Below, in pieces: positions 34,635 to 42,973 of a stretch of 64,000 nt of DNA. Both the position numbers and the translations under genes were made by a program. The notes under the pieces are model-generated. The model had not been told where the DNA came from. It saw only the letters and a list, made by a program, of their open reading frames with translations, and did no database searches. How positions within the stretch are numbered: the stretch's first letter is position 1; each line of letters begins with the position of its first letter. Source of the stretch: JACCWP01 sp963785115 (GTDB lineage: Bacteria > Actinomycetota > Actinomycetes > Propionibacteriales > Nocardioidaceae); contig CAWATY010000009.1 of NCBI GenBank assembly GCA_963785115.1, positions 248,001 through 312,000 of the forward strand. The letters run 5' to 3'.

Positions 34635-34687
34635 GGCAGTAATTCTCCACCAGGTGATATCCTGCCACTAGTGGCAGACATGCCACT
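34635..34687. promoter_or_regulatory. operator candidate between the 37-residue ORF and the GlxA-type regulator
   Basis: A perfect 14-base palindrome TGCCACTAGTGGCA is at 34663-34676. Half-site matches lie on both sides: TGGCAGT at 34635-34641 and TGCCACT at 34681-34687. The arrangement in a short divergent intergenic region suggests binding by the adjacent regulator. The -10 and -35 elements are not clear. Confidence 0.6.
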
Positions 34688-34727
34688 GTGCGACGAAATC
34701 CTGCCAACCCGCTGCCGAGGAGTCCCG

Positions 34728-35690
34728 ATGCCGGTCAGCAACGTCGCGGTCCTGGTCTACGACGGCGTGGCGCCGTTCGAGCTGGGCGTGCTCTGCGAGG
34801 CCTGGGGGCTGGACCGCAGCGACGACGGCGTGCCGACCTTCGACTTCGCGGTGTGCACGCCGCAGCCCGGCCCGGTGACGACGACGCACGGGTTCGGGCT
34901 CGAGGTCGCGCACGGCCTCGACCGGGTCGCCACCGCCGACCTGGTCGCGGTGCCGGCGATGCCCCGTGACCGGCCCGTCCCGCCCGGCGTCCTCGACGCC
35001 CTGCGCGCCGCGCACGAGCGGGGGGCCAGGGTGCTGTCGGTCTGCACGGGGGCGTTCGTGCTGGGCTCGGCGGGGCTGCTGGACGGGCGCCGCTGCACCA
35101 CGCACTGGCGCTACGCCGCCGAGCTGGCGACCCGCTTCCCCGACGCCGAGATCGACCCTGACGTTCTTTACGTCGACGACGACCCCCTGATCACCAGCGC
35201 GGGCTCGGCCGCCGGCCTCGACGCCTGCCTGCACCTGATGCGCAAGGACTTCGGGGCCAAGGTCGCGACCACCGTGGCCCGCCGGATGGTGGTTCCCCCG
35301 CACCGTGACGGGGGCCAGGCCCAGTTCGTGCGCAGCGCGGTGCCCGAGGAGTGTGAGTCCGACGCGCTGGCGCCGGTGCTCACCTGGATGACCGAACACC
35401 TCGACGCCGAGGTCACGGTCGACGACCTCGCCCGTCGCGCGCTGATGTCACCGCGGACCTTCGCCCGCCGGTTCCGGGACGAGACCGGGACCACACCGCA
35501 CCAGTGGCTCGTGCATCAGCGGGTGCTGTTCTCCGAGCAGCTGCTGGAGGAGACCGACCTGTCGATCGACGAGGTCGCCCGGCGCAGCGGCTTCGGCAAC
35601 GGCGCCGGCTTGCGGCACCACTTCACCCGGGTCCGCGGGACCTCGCCGGCTGCCTACCGGCGCACGTTCGGGGTCCCGGCGCCCGGCTGA
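34728..35690 (+). CDS. GlxA/FtrA-family AraC-type transcriptional regulator
   Basis: A 320-residue regulator. Residues about 1-175 form a DJ-1/PfpI (class I amidotransferase-like) sensing domain with the nucleophile-elbow cysteine in VLSVCTGAFVLGSAGLLDGRRCTTHW. Residues about 215-315 form the AraC DNA-binding domain with two helix-turn-helix units (VTVDDLARRALMSPRTFARRFRDETGTTPHQWL and LSIDEVARRSGFGNGAGLRHHF). ATG 34728 has GAGGAG at ideal spacing; the frame is open upstream across the operator region but this is not coding. It probably controls itself and the divergent 37-codon ORF. The ligand is unknown. Confidence 0.92.
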   Translation: MPVSNVAVLVYDGVAPFELGVLCEAWGLDRSDDGVPTFDFAVCTPQPGPVTTTHGFGLEVAHGLDRVATADLVAVPAMPRDRPVPPGVLDALRAAHERGARVLSVCTGAFVLGSAGLLDGRRCTTHWRYAAELATRFPDAEIDPDVLYVDDDPLITSAGSAAGLDACLHLMRKDFGAKVATTVARRMVVPPHRDGGQAQFVRSAVPEECESDALAPVLTWMTEHLDAEVTVDDLARRALMSPRTFARRFRDETGTTPHQWLVHQRVLFSEQLLEETDLSIDEVARRSGFGNGAGLRHHFTRVRGTSPAAYRRTFGVPAPG

Positions 35691-35813
35691 GGAGCCGGCC
35701 GACAAACCCCGCCCGGAATGCCTGGAACATGACCTCCTGGGTGTTACCGTCCTGCCCCTAGACGTGCGCGGCGCACAGGGGGCGTACGAGGGTCCGTACG
35801 AGGGGAGCAGGCC

Positions 35814-38800
35814 ATGCAGGCTCGCGCGTTCCGGGCACCGGTGGTCCTGGCCACGGTGGTGACGACCGTGGTGGCGACCGTCGTGGCGACGGCGGTCTCC
35901 GGCATGACGGGGGGAGCGGCCGCGACGGCAGCACCGAGCCCGGGGGCATCAGCACCCCCGGTCTCGCGGGAGGACTCGTCGGCGGGCCGGAGCAGCCCGG
36001 ACATCGTCTCGCTGGTGACCGGCGACCGGGTCGTTCTCACGCGCGATGACCGGGGCACCGGGGCAGCGCTGGTGCCCGGCTCGCCCAGCGCCGGACTGCC
36101 TGCACAGACGATGACCGTCGCCGGGCGCTCGTACCTCATCCCCGGCGCCGTCACGCCGCGCGACCGCGAGCACCTCGACCTGTCGTTGTTCGAGGTCGAC
36201 CGGGTGGCGGCGGCGCAGCGGCACGGCAGCGTCGGTGTGAGCGTCGACTTCCGTCCGGGTGCGCGGGTGCGCTCGGTGCCGGGCCTGCGGATCGATCCCG
36301 GGTCTGCGCGGCGCGCTGCCGGCGGGCTGACCCGCGTCGACGCGACCTACCGGCCGCAGACGGTGGGCGCGCTGCTGGAGGCGCGGCCCTGGGCAGTGCT
36401 GAGCCGGATCCGGCTCGCCGGCGCCCCGGCCGACCCGGCGCGGCAGCAGTCCCGGAGGGCGGCCGCTGCCGGCCTCGACATGCGGACGCTCACCGTCCGG
36501 GTCGACGACGCTCAGGGCGAGCCCGCGCAGTTCGCCGAGGTGTTCCTGCTCAACGTCGACGACGCCCGACTGTTCGCCGCCGACGTGTTCGTCTCCGGCG
36601 GGAGCGTCAAGGTGAGCGTCCCGACCGGTACCTACGCGGCCATCGGTCTGCTGTTCGGTGGCGCCTTCCGGTTGATCCAGGACGCCGAGTTCGAGGTCAC
36701 CGACGACCAGACCCTGCGCCTGGACGGGGCGTTGGCCACCTCGCGCGTCGGGGTGCGGATGCCGGGCGCCAGCGTGCGCGACCTCAGCTTCACCCTCGAC
36801 CGCAGCGCTGCCGGGGGAGGGGGCATCTCCTGGACGTTGTTGGGCGGCGGCGCCCTCGTCCAGCCGAGCCGCGACGTCGAGACCGGCACCCTGACCAGCC
36901 AGGTGAGCAGCGACCTGGTGCTGAAGAGAGCGCGTGGCGACTCGGCTGCCGCCCCCACCACGGCGTCAACGGTGGAGCGTCAGCAGGGCGTGCCGGCCGA
37001 CCAGGTCTACCGCTACCGCCGCTCCGACTTCGCCGTCGTCGACGCCAGCTACGCCGCGGGTGCGACAGAGCGGGGCAGCGGCCTGGCCACGTTCCGCTTC
37101 CTGCCCGGGCAGATCTTCGACTTCCAGACGGTGTTCCCGGTCGACCGGCCCTCGCACCGGACCGAGTTGTTGCTGGGCAACCCACGGATCACGTGGAACC
37201 ACGAGCTGTTCGTCTACATCGACTTCTCCCCCTTCCGGATCGGTCTGGTCGACGACCCGCCGTTCTCGGTGCGGCCGGGCCGGCACCTGACTGCCGACTG
37301 GCTCAACGGCCCCGTCCATCCGGGCACCGCCGCCGCCGGTGCGAGGGGAGCCGCCTCTGGTGCCGGCTGCCTCGGTTGCCGCAACGGCGACCAGATGCGG
37401 TTCGTGGTCCCGTCGTGGACGGACACGACGCCGGGGCACGTGGGCTACGGCGCCCCCGAGGGCACCCGCCGTTGGTCGCTGCGTGCCGGTGGACGTCCGG
37501 TGGCGAAGTCGAAGGGCGAGCTGTTCGCGCAGGTCGACGTCCCGGCCGGCGAGCGCCGCTATACCCTCGACTACGACGTGCGCCCTCGCTCCGACCAATG
37601 GCAGCAGTCCACGCACACCCACACCCGGTGGACCTTCCGGTCCGGGCACACCGACGACGCGGCACCGCTTCCGATGCTGCTGGCCGACTACCGGTTGCCG
37701 GTCGACCTTGTCCAGCGCACCCGAGCCGACACGTTGCGCTTCCGGCTGCACCTCGACCACCTGCGCGGGTCCAGCGACGCGGCTGTACGCGGCGTCGCCG
37801 TCCGCGCCCGGATCGGCAAGGGCGGCTGGGAGGACGCCGCGGTGCGGCGCGTCCGCGACGGCGAGTTCGCGATCCGGCTCCCGGTGCCGAGCCAGCGCGG
37901 CGACCGCGACTGGGCCACCCTGCAGGTGTCCGGCCACGACGCAGACGGCGGATCGCTCACCGAGACGATCGAGCACGCGTTCCGGGTCGCCGGCAACGGT
38001 GGCAGGGCACCCACCTCGACGGGACGGACCGCCGAGACCGGGCCGAGAGCCGCGTGCGGGCGCCCGACCGGCCGCGAGTTCCGCTGCCTCACGCTGATCG
38101 CAGCCGGCGGCCGGGACGCTGTCGACGCCCGGCTGGAGCCGAAGGGCTTCGGCCCCCAGGACCTGCAGGACGCGTACGGGATCGACGACGGTGCGGGCGA
38201 GGGCGAGACGATCGCGGTCGTGGTGGCTGGCGACGCGCCGACCGCCGCCGCCGACCTGACCCGCTACCGCCGCCAGTTCGGCCTGCCCGCCTGCACCGTC
38301 GCCGCCGGCTGCTTCACCAAGCTCAACGACGAAGGGGTCGAGGGCGACTACCCCCGGCCCGACCACGGGTGGGCGCTGGAGGCGGCCCTCGACCTCGCGA
38401 TGGCGTCGACGGGATGCCCCGGGTGCGACCTGGTGCTGGTCGAGGCCGACTCCGCCCGGGTGGGTGCGATCGCCCGCGCTGCCGAGACGGCGGCCGAGAC
38501 CGGTGCCAGCGTGGTGAGCAACAGCTACGGCCTCACCGAGTACAACGCGGTCGAGCGGCTGGCCGAGAGCTATGACCGGCCGGGGGTGACGATGGTCGCC
38601 TCGTCCGGCGACTTCGGGTTCGGACCGGCGAACTTCCCGGCGTCGGCACCGTCGGTGCTGGCGGTCGGTGGCACCGCGCTGGACCGCGCGGCCAACCCGC
38701 GGGGCTGGCGCGAGCGGGTCTGGGGAGGGGCCGGCAGCGGCTGCTCGGCGTACTTCGACAAGCCCGCGCACCAGGGCGGCGGCGACTGCCGGATGCGTAC

Positions 38801-39119
38801 GGTCGCGGACCTGTCCGCGGTGGCGGCACCGGGCACCGGGGTGGCGGTCTACGACTCCTACGGCATCCAGGGCCAGCGCGGCTGGTTCGTGCTGGGCGGC
38901 ACCAGCGCGTCGGCCCCGCTGGTGGGCGGCATGCTGGCGGCCACGGGTGCCGGCGGCACGTTCGACCCTGCCGACCTGTACGCCGACCCGGCCACCCACG
39001 ACGTCCGGGACGGTCGCAACGGCTACTGCCAGGGCAGCTACCTGTGCCGCGCCAAGGCCGGCTACGACGGTCCCACCGGGCTCGGCACGCCGCGCGGGCC
39101 GCAGACGTTCACGCCCTAG
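35814..39119 (+). CDS. secreted S53 (sedolisin-family) peptidase with long N-terminal region
   Basis: A 1101-residue exported protein with a signal peptide in the first 35-40 residues. The C-terminal third (about 770-1101) is a sedolisin core: catalytic Glu856 and Asp860 (WALEAALD), the oxyanion Asp of ASSGDFGFG, and nucleophile Ser1031 in GGTSASAP, with DDGAGEGETIAVV at its start. The N-terminal 750 residues begin with DIVSLVTGDRVVLT, a segment shared with large actinobacterial subtilases, and continue with beta-rich sequence that I cannot assign. In family members the S53 prodomain precedes the core; here the region is far longer and unlike it. Cysteine pairs in CLGC and CPGC suggest disulfides. 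Confidence 0.82.
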   Translation: MQARAFRAPVVLATVVTTVVATVVATAVSGMTGGAAATAAPSPGASAPPVSREDSSAGRSSPDIVSLVTGDRVVLTRDDRGTGAALVPGSPSAGLPAQTMTVAGRSYLIPGAVTPRDREHLDLSLFEVDRVAAAQRHGSVGVSVDFRPGARVRSVPGLRIDPGSARRAAGGLTRVDATYRPQTVGALLEARPWAVLSRIRLAGAPADPARQQSRRAAAAGLDMRTLTVRVDDAQGEPAQFAEVFLLNVDDARLFAADVFVSGGSVKVSVPTGTYAAIGLLFGGAFRLIQDAEFEVTDDQTLRLDGALATSRVGVRMPGASVRDLSFTLDRSAAGGGGISWTLLGGGALVQPSRDVETGTLTSQVSSDLVLKRARGDSAAAPTTASTVERQQGVPADQVYRYRRSDFAVVDASYAAGATERGSGLATFRFLPGQIFDFQTVFPVDRPSHRTELLLGNPRITWNHELFVYIDFSPFRIGLVDDPPFSVRPGRHLTADWLNGPVHPGTAAAGARGAASGAGCLGCRNGDQMRFVVPSWTDTTPGHVGYGAPEGTRRWSLRAGGRPVAKSKGELFAQVDVPAGERRYTLDYDVRPRSDQWQQSTHTHTRWTFRSGHTDDAAPLPMLLADYRLPVDLVQRTRADTLRFRLHLDHLRGSSDAAVRGVAVRARIGKGGWEDAAVRRVRDGEFAIRLPVPSQRGDRDWATLQVSGHDADGGSLTETIEHAFRVAGNGGRAPTSTGRTAETGPRAACGRPTGREFRCLTLIAAGGRDAVDARLEPKGFGPQDLQDAYGIDDGAGEGETIAVVVAGDAPTAAADLTRYRRQFGLPACTVAAGCFTKLNDEGVEGDYPRPDHGWALEAALDLAMASTGCPGCDLVLVEADSARVGAIARAAETAAETGASVVSNSYGLTEYNAVERLAESYDRPGVTMVASSGDFGFGPANFPASAPSVLAVGGTALDRAANPRGWRERVWGGAGSGCSAYFDKPAHQGGGDCRMRTVADLSAVAAPGTGVAVYDSYGIQGQRGWFVLGGTSASAPLVGGMLAATGAGGTFDPADLYADPATHDVRDGRNGYCQGSYLCRAKAGYDGPTGLGTPRGPQTFTP

Positions 39120-39163
39120 GGCTCACCGGGGGGTCGGGTCTGCCCGCGTGCGAGGCTGGAGTC

Positions 39164-39751
39164 GTGCTGCGGGTGGGACTGACCGGGGGCATCGGCTCCG
39201 GCAAGAGCGAGGTCAGCCGTCGGTTGGCCGCGCGCGGGGCGGTGCTGGTCGACGCCGACGTCCTGGCCCGGGAGGCGGTCGCACCCGGCACCGCCGGGCT
39301 GGCCGACGTGGTGGCCGAGTTCGGCCCCGAGGTGCTGACCGCTGACGGTGAGCTCGATCGGCGGGCACTGGGTGCGCGGGTCTTCGACGACGACGCCGCG
39401 CGCGCCCGGCTGGAGCGGATCGTGCACCCCCGGGTCCGCGCCCGGGCGCACGAGCTCGAGACCGCGGCCGCGCCGGACGCGGTGGTCGTGCACGACATCC
39501 CGCTGCTGGTCGAGACCGGTCAGGCTGACGGCTTCGACGTGGTGGTCGTGGTCGACGCCCCGGACGACGTCCGGGTGCAGCGCCTGGTGTCTGGCCGGGG
39601 GATGTCGGCCGACGAGGCCCGCGCCCGTATCGCGGCGCAGGCCTCGCGGGAGGACCGGCTCGCGGTGGCGGACCACGTCGTCGACAACTCCGGTGGGCTC
39701 GACGACCTGGACGCCGCCGTCGACCGGCTGTGGATGACGCTGCGCCCCTAG
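39164..39751 (+). CDS. coaE: dephospho-CoA kinase
   Basis: CoaE phosphorylates dephospho-CoA in the last step of coenzyme A synthesis. The 195-residue protein begins with the P-loop GGIGSGKS (residues 8-15) and has VLVDADVLAREAV, the LID-region sequence IVHPRVRARAHE, VVVHDIPLLVETG and the RMSADEARARIAAQ-like GMSADEARARIAAQASREDRLAVADHVVDNSG. It is the single-domain form without the GrpB-like extension found in mycobacteria. GTG 39164 begins just before the P-loop strand and gives the family length. Confidence 0.95.
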   Translation: MLRVGLTGGIGSGKSEVSRRLAARGAVLVDADVLAREAVAPGTAGLADVVAEFGPEVLTADGELDRRALGARVFDDDAARARLERIVHPRVRARAHELETAAAPDAVVVHDIPLLVETGQADGFDVVVVVDAPDDVRVQRLVSGRGMSADEARARIAAQASREDRLAVADHVVDNSGGLDDLDAAVDRLWMTLRP

Positions 39752-39806
39752 CGGGGGGCCAGGGGCGCAGGTCTGGGATTGCTCAGGGGACGGGTCGGGC
39801 AGGCGG

Positions 39807-40805
39807 TCAGGCGGCCAGGTCGGGGTCGGCGATCAGCCGCAGCCGGGCCAGGGCCTCGCGCTCGAGCTGGCGCACCCGCTCGGCGGAGATGCCGTGCCGC
39901 GCGCCGATGTCGGCGAGCTTGTGGGTGCGTCCGTCGATCAGCCCGAAGCGCGACCGGATGATGTCGGCCTCCCGCTCGCCCAGCTGGTCGACAAGAGTGG
40001 CCAGCCGGGTGCGGCTCTCGATGTCCAGGACCGTCACGTCGGGTCCGGGCGAGCCCTCGCGGGCGACCAGGTCGCCGAGCGAGGTGTCACCGTCGTCGTC
40101 GACCGGTGTGTCGAGGCTCACGTGGTCGCGACCCCAGCTGACGAGGTCGATCACGCGCTCGACATCCATGCCGAGCTCCTCGGCGATCTCGTCCGGCTCC
40201 GGCTCGCGCCCGATCCTGCGCTCCAGGGTCCGGCGGGCGGAGCCGACCTGGTTGAGCTCCTCGACGACGTGCACCGGGAGCCGCACGACGCGGGCCTGCT
40301 GGGCCACGCCTCGGGTGATTGCCTGGCGCACCCACCACGTCGCGTAGGTCGAGAACTTGTAGCCCTTGGCGTAGTCGAACTTCTCCACGGCGCGGATCAG
40401 GCCGGTGTTGCCCTCCTGGACGAGGTCGAGCAGCGGCATCTGCGCGCGGCCGTACTTGCGGGCAATCGAGACCACCAGACGCAGGTTCGCCGTCACGAAG
40501 CGCTGGATGGCGCGCTGCCCCTCGGCGGCCAGCCACTCCAGCTCCTCCTGCGTGGCCCGTCCGGGTGCGCCGCCTTTGCGGCGCCCGAACCGGCCCTCCG
40601 CGAGCAGCTGCTCGGCCAGCAGGCCCGCCTCGATGGTCTTGCTCAGCTCGACCTCCTGGGCCGCGTCGAGCAGGGGCGTACGCGCGATCTCGTCGAGATA
40701 CATCCCGACGCTGTCGCGTCCCTCGGCGTCGCGCCTGGTGTCGCGGCGCGCCGCACTGGTCGAGGTCCGGCCGGCCGGCCGGACGGTGGTCAAGGTGTCC
40801 GCCAC
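39807..40805 (-). CDS. group-2 sigma-70 family factor (SigB/HrdD type)
   Basis: A 332-residue sigma factor directing RNA polymerase to a promoter subset. It has region 1.2 (DSVGMYLDEIARTPLLDAAQEVELSKTIE), region 2 with FVTANLRLVVSIARKYGRAQMPLLDLVQEGNTGLIRAVEKFDYAKGYKFSTYATWWVRQAI, region 3 and region 4 with LGEREADIIRSRFGL and ISAERVRQLEREALARL. It lacks the long N-terminal region of the principal factor, also encoded in this window. A basic loop (GRFGRRKGGAPGR) sits after region 1.2. GTG 40805 has an AGGAGAAGTGGAG ribosome-binding region. The number of sigma-B-like factors in the genome is unknown, so no symbol is given. Confidence 0.93.
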   Translation of the reverse strand: MADTLTTVRPAGRTSTSAARRDTRRDAEGRDSVGMYLDEIARTPLLDAAQEVELSKTIEAGLLAEQLLAEGRFGRRKGGAPGRATQEELEWLAAEGQRAIQRFVTANLRLVVSIARKYGRAQMPLLDLVQEGNTGLIRAVEKFDYAKGYKFSTYATWWVRQAITRGVAQQARVVRLPVHVVEELNQVGSARRTLERRIGREPEPDEIAEELGMDVERVIDLVSWGRDHVSLDTPVDDDGDTSLGDLVAREGSPGPDVTVLDIESRTRLATLVDQLGEREADIIRSRFGLIDGRTHKLADIGARHGISAERVRQLEREALARLRLIADPDLAA

Positions 40806-40950
40806 TGTTGCTCCACTTCTCCTGACGTCGCCCACACGTTCGTCAACGCCGCCCGGGGGCACCGGATTCCCGCTTCGTCGTACTCCTCCTGACGAGCGAC
40901 CGACCCGCGAAGTTGCCGCTCTCAGGGAGTTCTCAGCGGCCGCGGTGGGC

Positions 40951-40989
40951 CTCAGTGGGCGTCAGTGGGCGTCAGTGGGCGTCAGTGGC
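40951..40989. repeat. decanucleotide tandem repeat
   Basis: Four contiguous copies of a 10-base unit (GTCAGTGGGC, first and last copies with one mismatch) between the sigma factor and the ABC permease. The last copy contains the permease stop codon. No obvious function; may be slippage-prone. Confidence 0.85.
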
Positions 40990-41809
40990 TGGTGAGGCGG
41001 TACCGGCGCACGCCCAGCGGAGCGAACACCGCGACGATCACGACCACCCAGCCGAGCGTCACCAGCGCGGGGTGCTCGGTCGGGAGGCTGCCGTCGGTGA
41101 CGAACGGGTTGGGGTTGCCCCACAGCTCGCGGGTGGCAGCTGTGAGCGTGCTCACCGGGTTCCACTCCGCGATCGGTTGCAGCACCGAGGGGAGCGTGTC
41201 CGGTGGGACGAACACGTTGGACACGAACGTGATGGGGAAGATCACCGTGAACGACACCTGCTGGGCGACTTCGACGGTGGGGACCAGCAGCCCGAGCCAG
41301 ACGCCGATCCAGGCCATCGCGTAGGTGAACAACATCAGCAGGCCGACGCCGAGCAGGAAGTCGATCACCCCGCCGTGCACCCGCCAGCCGACGGCCAAGC
41401 CGCTCAGCATCAGCACGACGAGGATGCCGAACTCGTAGAAGATCTCGGACACGGTGCGGCCGATCAGGAACGCCGAGCGGGCCATCGGCAACGACCGGAA
41501 CCGGTCGACGATGCCCTTGGCCATGTCGTCGGTGATGCCGATGGCGACGACCGCCGAGGCGAACGCGATCGTCTGGGCGAAGATCCCCGGCATCAGGAAC
41601 TCCTTGTACGAGCCGCCGGGGACGTTGATCGCACCGCCGAACACGTACGCGAAGAGCAGCACGAACATGATCGACTGCAGGACCGCGAAGAGCGCCAGCT
41701 CGGGGATCCGCGGGATCCGCTTGAGGTTGCGCCAGGTGACGATCAGCGAGTCGGTCACGACCCCGCTGCCGCCGCTGGTCGAGCGGGACGGGGCAGTGGT
41801 GGCGGTCAC
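40982..41809 (-). CDS. ABC-2 type exporter permease (DrrB-like)
   Basis: A 275-residue permease with six membrane segments, of the ABC-2 family that includes daunorubicin-resistance DrrB. Recognisable features are the N-terminal VTDSLIVTWRNLKRIPRIPELALFAVLQSIMFVLLFAYVFGGAI, GITDDMAKGIVDRFRSLPMARSAFLIGR, and FPITFVSNVFVPPDTLPSVLQPIAEWNPVS. GTG 41809 overlaps the ATPase stop (GTGA). The longer open frame upstream reads the ATPase gene out of frame. It forms an exporter with that ATPase; the substrate is probably a hydrophobic compound but is not determinable. Confidence 0.9.
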   Translation of the reverse strand: MTATTAPSRSTSGGSGVVTDSLIVTWRNLKRIPRIPELALFAVLQSIMFVLLFAYVFGGAINVPGGSYKEFLMPGIFAQTIAFASAVVAIGITDDMAKGIVDRFRSLPMARSAFLIGRTVSEIFYEFGILVVLMLSGLAVGWRVHGGVIDFLLGVGLLMLFTYAMAWIGVWLGLLVPTVEVAQQVSFTVIFPITFVSNVFVPPDTLPSVLQPIAEWNPVSTLTAATRELWGNPNPFVTDGSLPTEHPALVTLGWVVVIVAVFAPLGVRRYRLTSH

Positions 41810-42813
41810 GAGGTCCTCCCGGACAGTGCGGAGTCGGCGTCGGAGTCGGAAGCGGTCTCGGCCAACTCGGCCACGTGCCCGGTGAGGCTGAGGAACACGT
41901 CGTCGAGGGTGGGCCGGCGCAGGCCGATGTCGTCGATCGCGATGCCCTCGTCGTCGAGGGCGCGGATCACGCGCACCAGCTCCGCGGCGCCGCCCTGTGT
42001 CGGCGCGGTCACCTTGCGGACGTGGTCCTCCACCGTGACCTCGCAGCCGCAGGTGCTGCCGACCGCCTCGGCGGCCCGGCCGAGCGCGTCGGGGTCGTGG
42101 ACGACCACCTCGACCCGCTCGCCCCCTACCTGGGCCTTCAGCTCGTCGGCGGTGCCGCGGGCGATGATCCGCCCGCTGTCCACGACGGCGATCGTGTCGG
42201 CGAGCGCGTCGGCCTCCTCGAGGTACTGGGTGGTGAGCAGCAGCGTCGAACCGCCGCGGACGAGGGTGCGGATGACCTCCCACATGCCGAGCCGGCTGCG
42301 CGGGTCGAGACCGGTGGTGGGCTCGTCCAGGAACAGCAGCTCGGGCCGTCCGATCAGCGCCGAGGCCAGGTCGAGGCGGCGGCGCATGCCGCCGGAATAG
42401 GTCTTCGCGACCCGGTCGGCGGCGTCGGCCAGATCGAAGCTGTGCAGCAGCTCGTCGGCGCGCGACCGCGCCTCGGCACTGGAGAGCCGGTACAGCCGGC
42501 CGAACATCCACAGGTTCTCGCGGCCGGTGAGGTTCTCGTCGATCGCGGCATACTGCCCGGACAGGCCGATCCGGTGCCGCAGCGCCTGGGCGTCGTGGAC
42601 GACGTCGAGGCCGAGCACGCTGGCCCGGCCGGCGTCGGGGCGCAGCAGCGTCGCGAGGATCCGCACCGTCGTGGTCTTGCCGGCGCCGTTGGGTCCCAGC
42701 AGGCCGACGACTGTTCCCTGCTCGACCTCGAGGTCGAGCCCGTCGAGGGCGCGGACCTCACCGGACCTGGCGCGGTAGACCTTGGTCAGGCCCTCTGCGG
42801 TGATCGCGGGCAC
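41806..42813 (-). CDS. ABC exporter ATPase (DrrA-like)
   Basis: A 335-residue ATPase with Walker A (GPNGAGKTTT), signature YSGGMRRRLDLA, Walker B (LLFLDEPTTGLDPRSR), and TTQYLEEADALADTI. The C-terminal regulatory domain of DrrA-type proteins follows (QVGGERVEVVVHD ... ADIGLRRPTLDDVFLSLTGH-like IDDIGLRRPTLDDVFLSLTGH). I chose GTG 42813 because GAGGGAGC lies before it; an in-frame ATG at 42849 is possible. It is paired with the DrrB-like permease. The oligopeptidase upstream on the same strand would run into this gene if its frameshift were ignored. Confidence 0.92.
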   Translation of the reverse strand: MPAITAEGLTKVYRARSGEVRALDGLDLEVEQGTVVGLLGPNGAGKTTTVRILATLLRPDAGRASVLGLDVVHDAQALRHRIGLSGQYAAIDENLTGRENLWMFGRLYRLSSAEARSRADELLHSFDLADAADRVAKTYSGGMRRRLDLASALIGRPELLFLDEPTTGLDPRSRLGMWEVIRTLVRGGSTLLLTTQYLEEADALADTIAVVDSGRIIARGTADELKAQVGGERVEVVVHDPDALGRAAEAVGSTCGCEVTVEDHVRKVTAPTQGGAAELVRVIRALDDEGIAIDDIGLRRPTLDDVFLSLTGHVAELAETASDSDADSALSGRTS

Positions 42814-42973
42814 GGTCGCTCCCTCTCGGGTCGGTGGGTCGGTACGCACGACATGACTACCAGCAATGACTGACAGGGCCGCCCGAACTCATCGGCGCGT
42901 CGGACCGTGAGCGTGGTGCGGCCTGCCGCGTGCGGGTCGGGCACCCAGCCTGGACCCTCAGGTGCGGTCGAGG

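Noticed and set aside
41810..42511. Long open frame suggesting a fused ATPase-permease
   Set aside because: The extra N-terminal part is the ATPase gene read out of frame; the GTGA junction shows two separate coupled genes.
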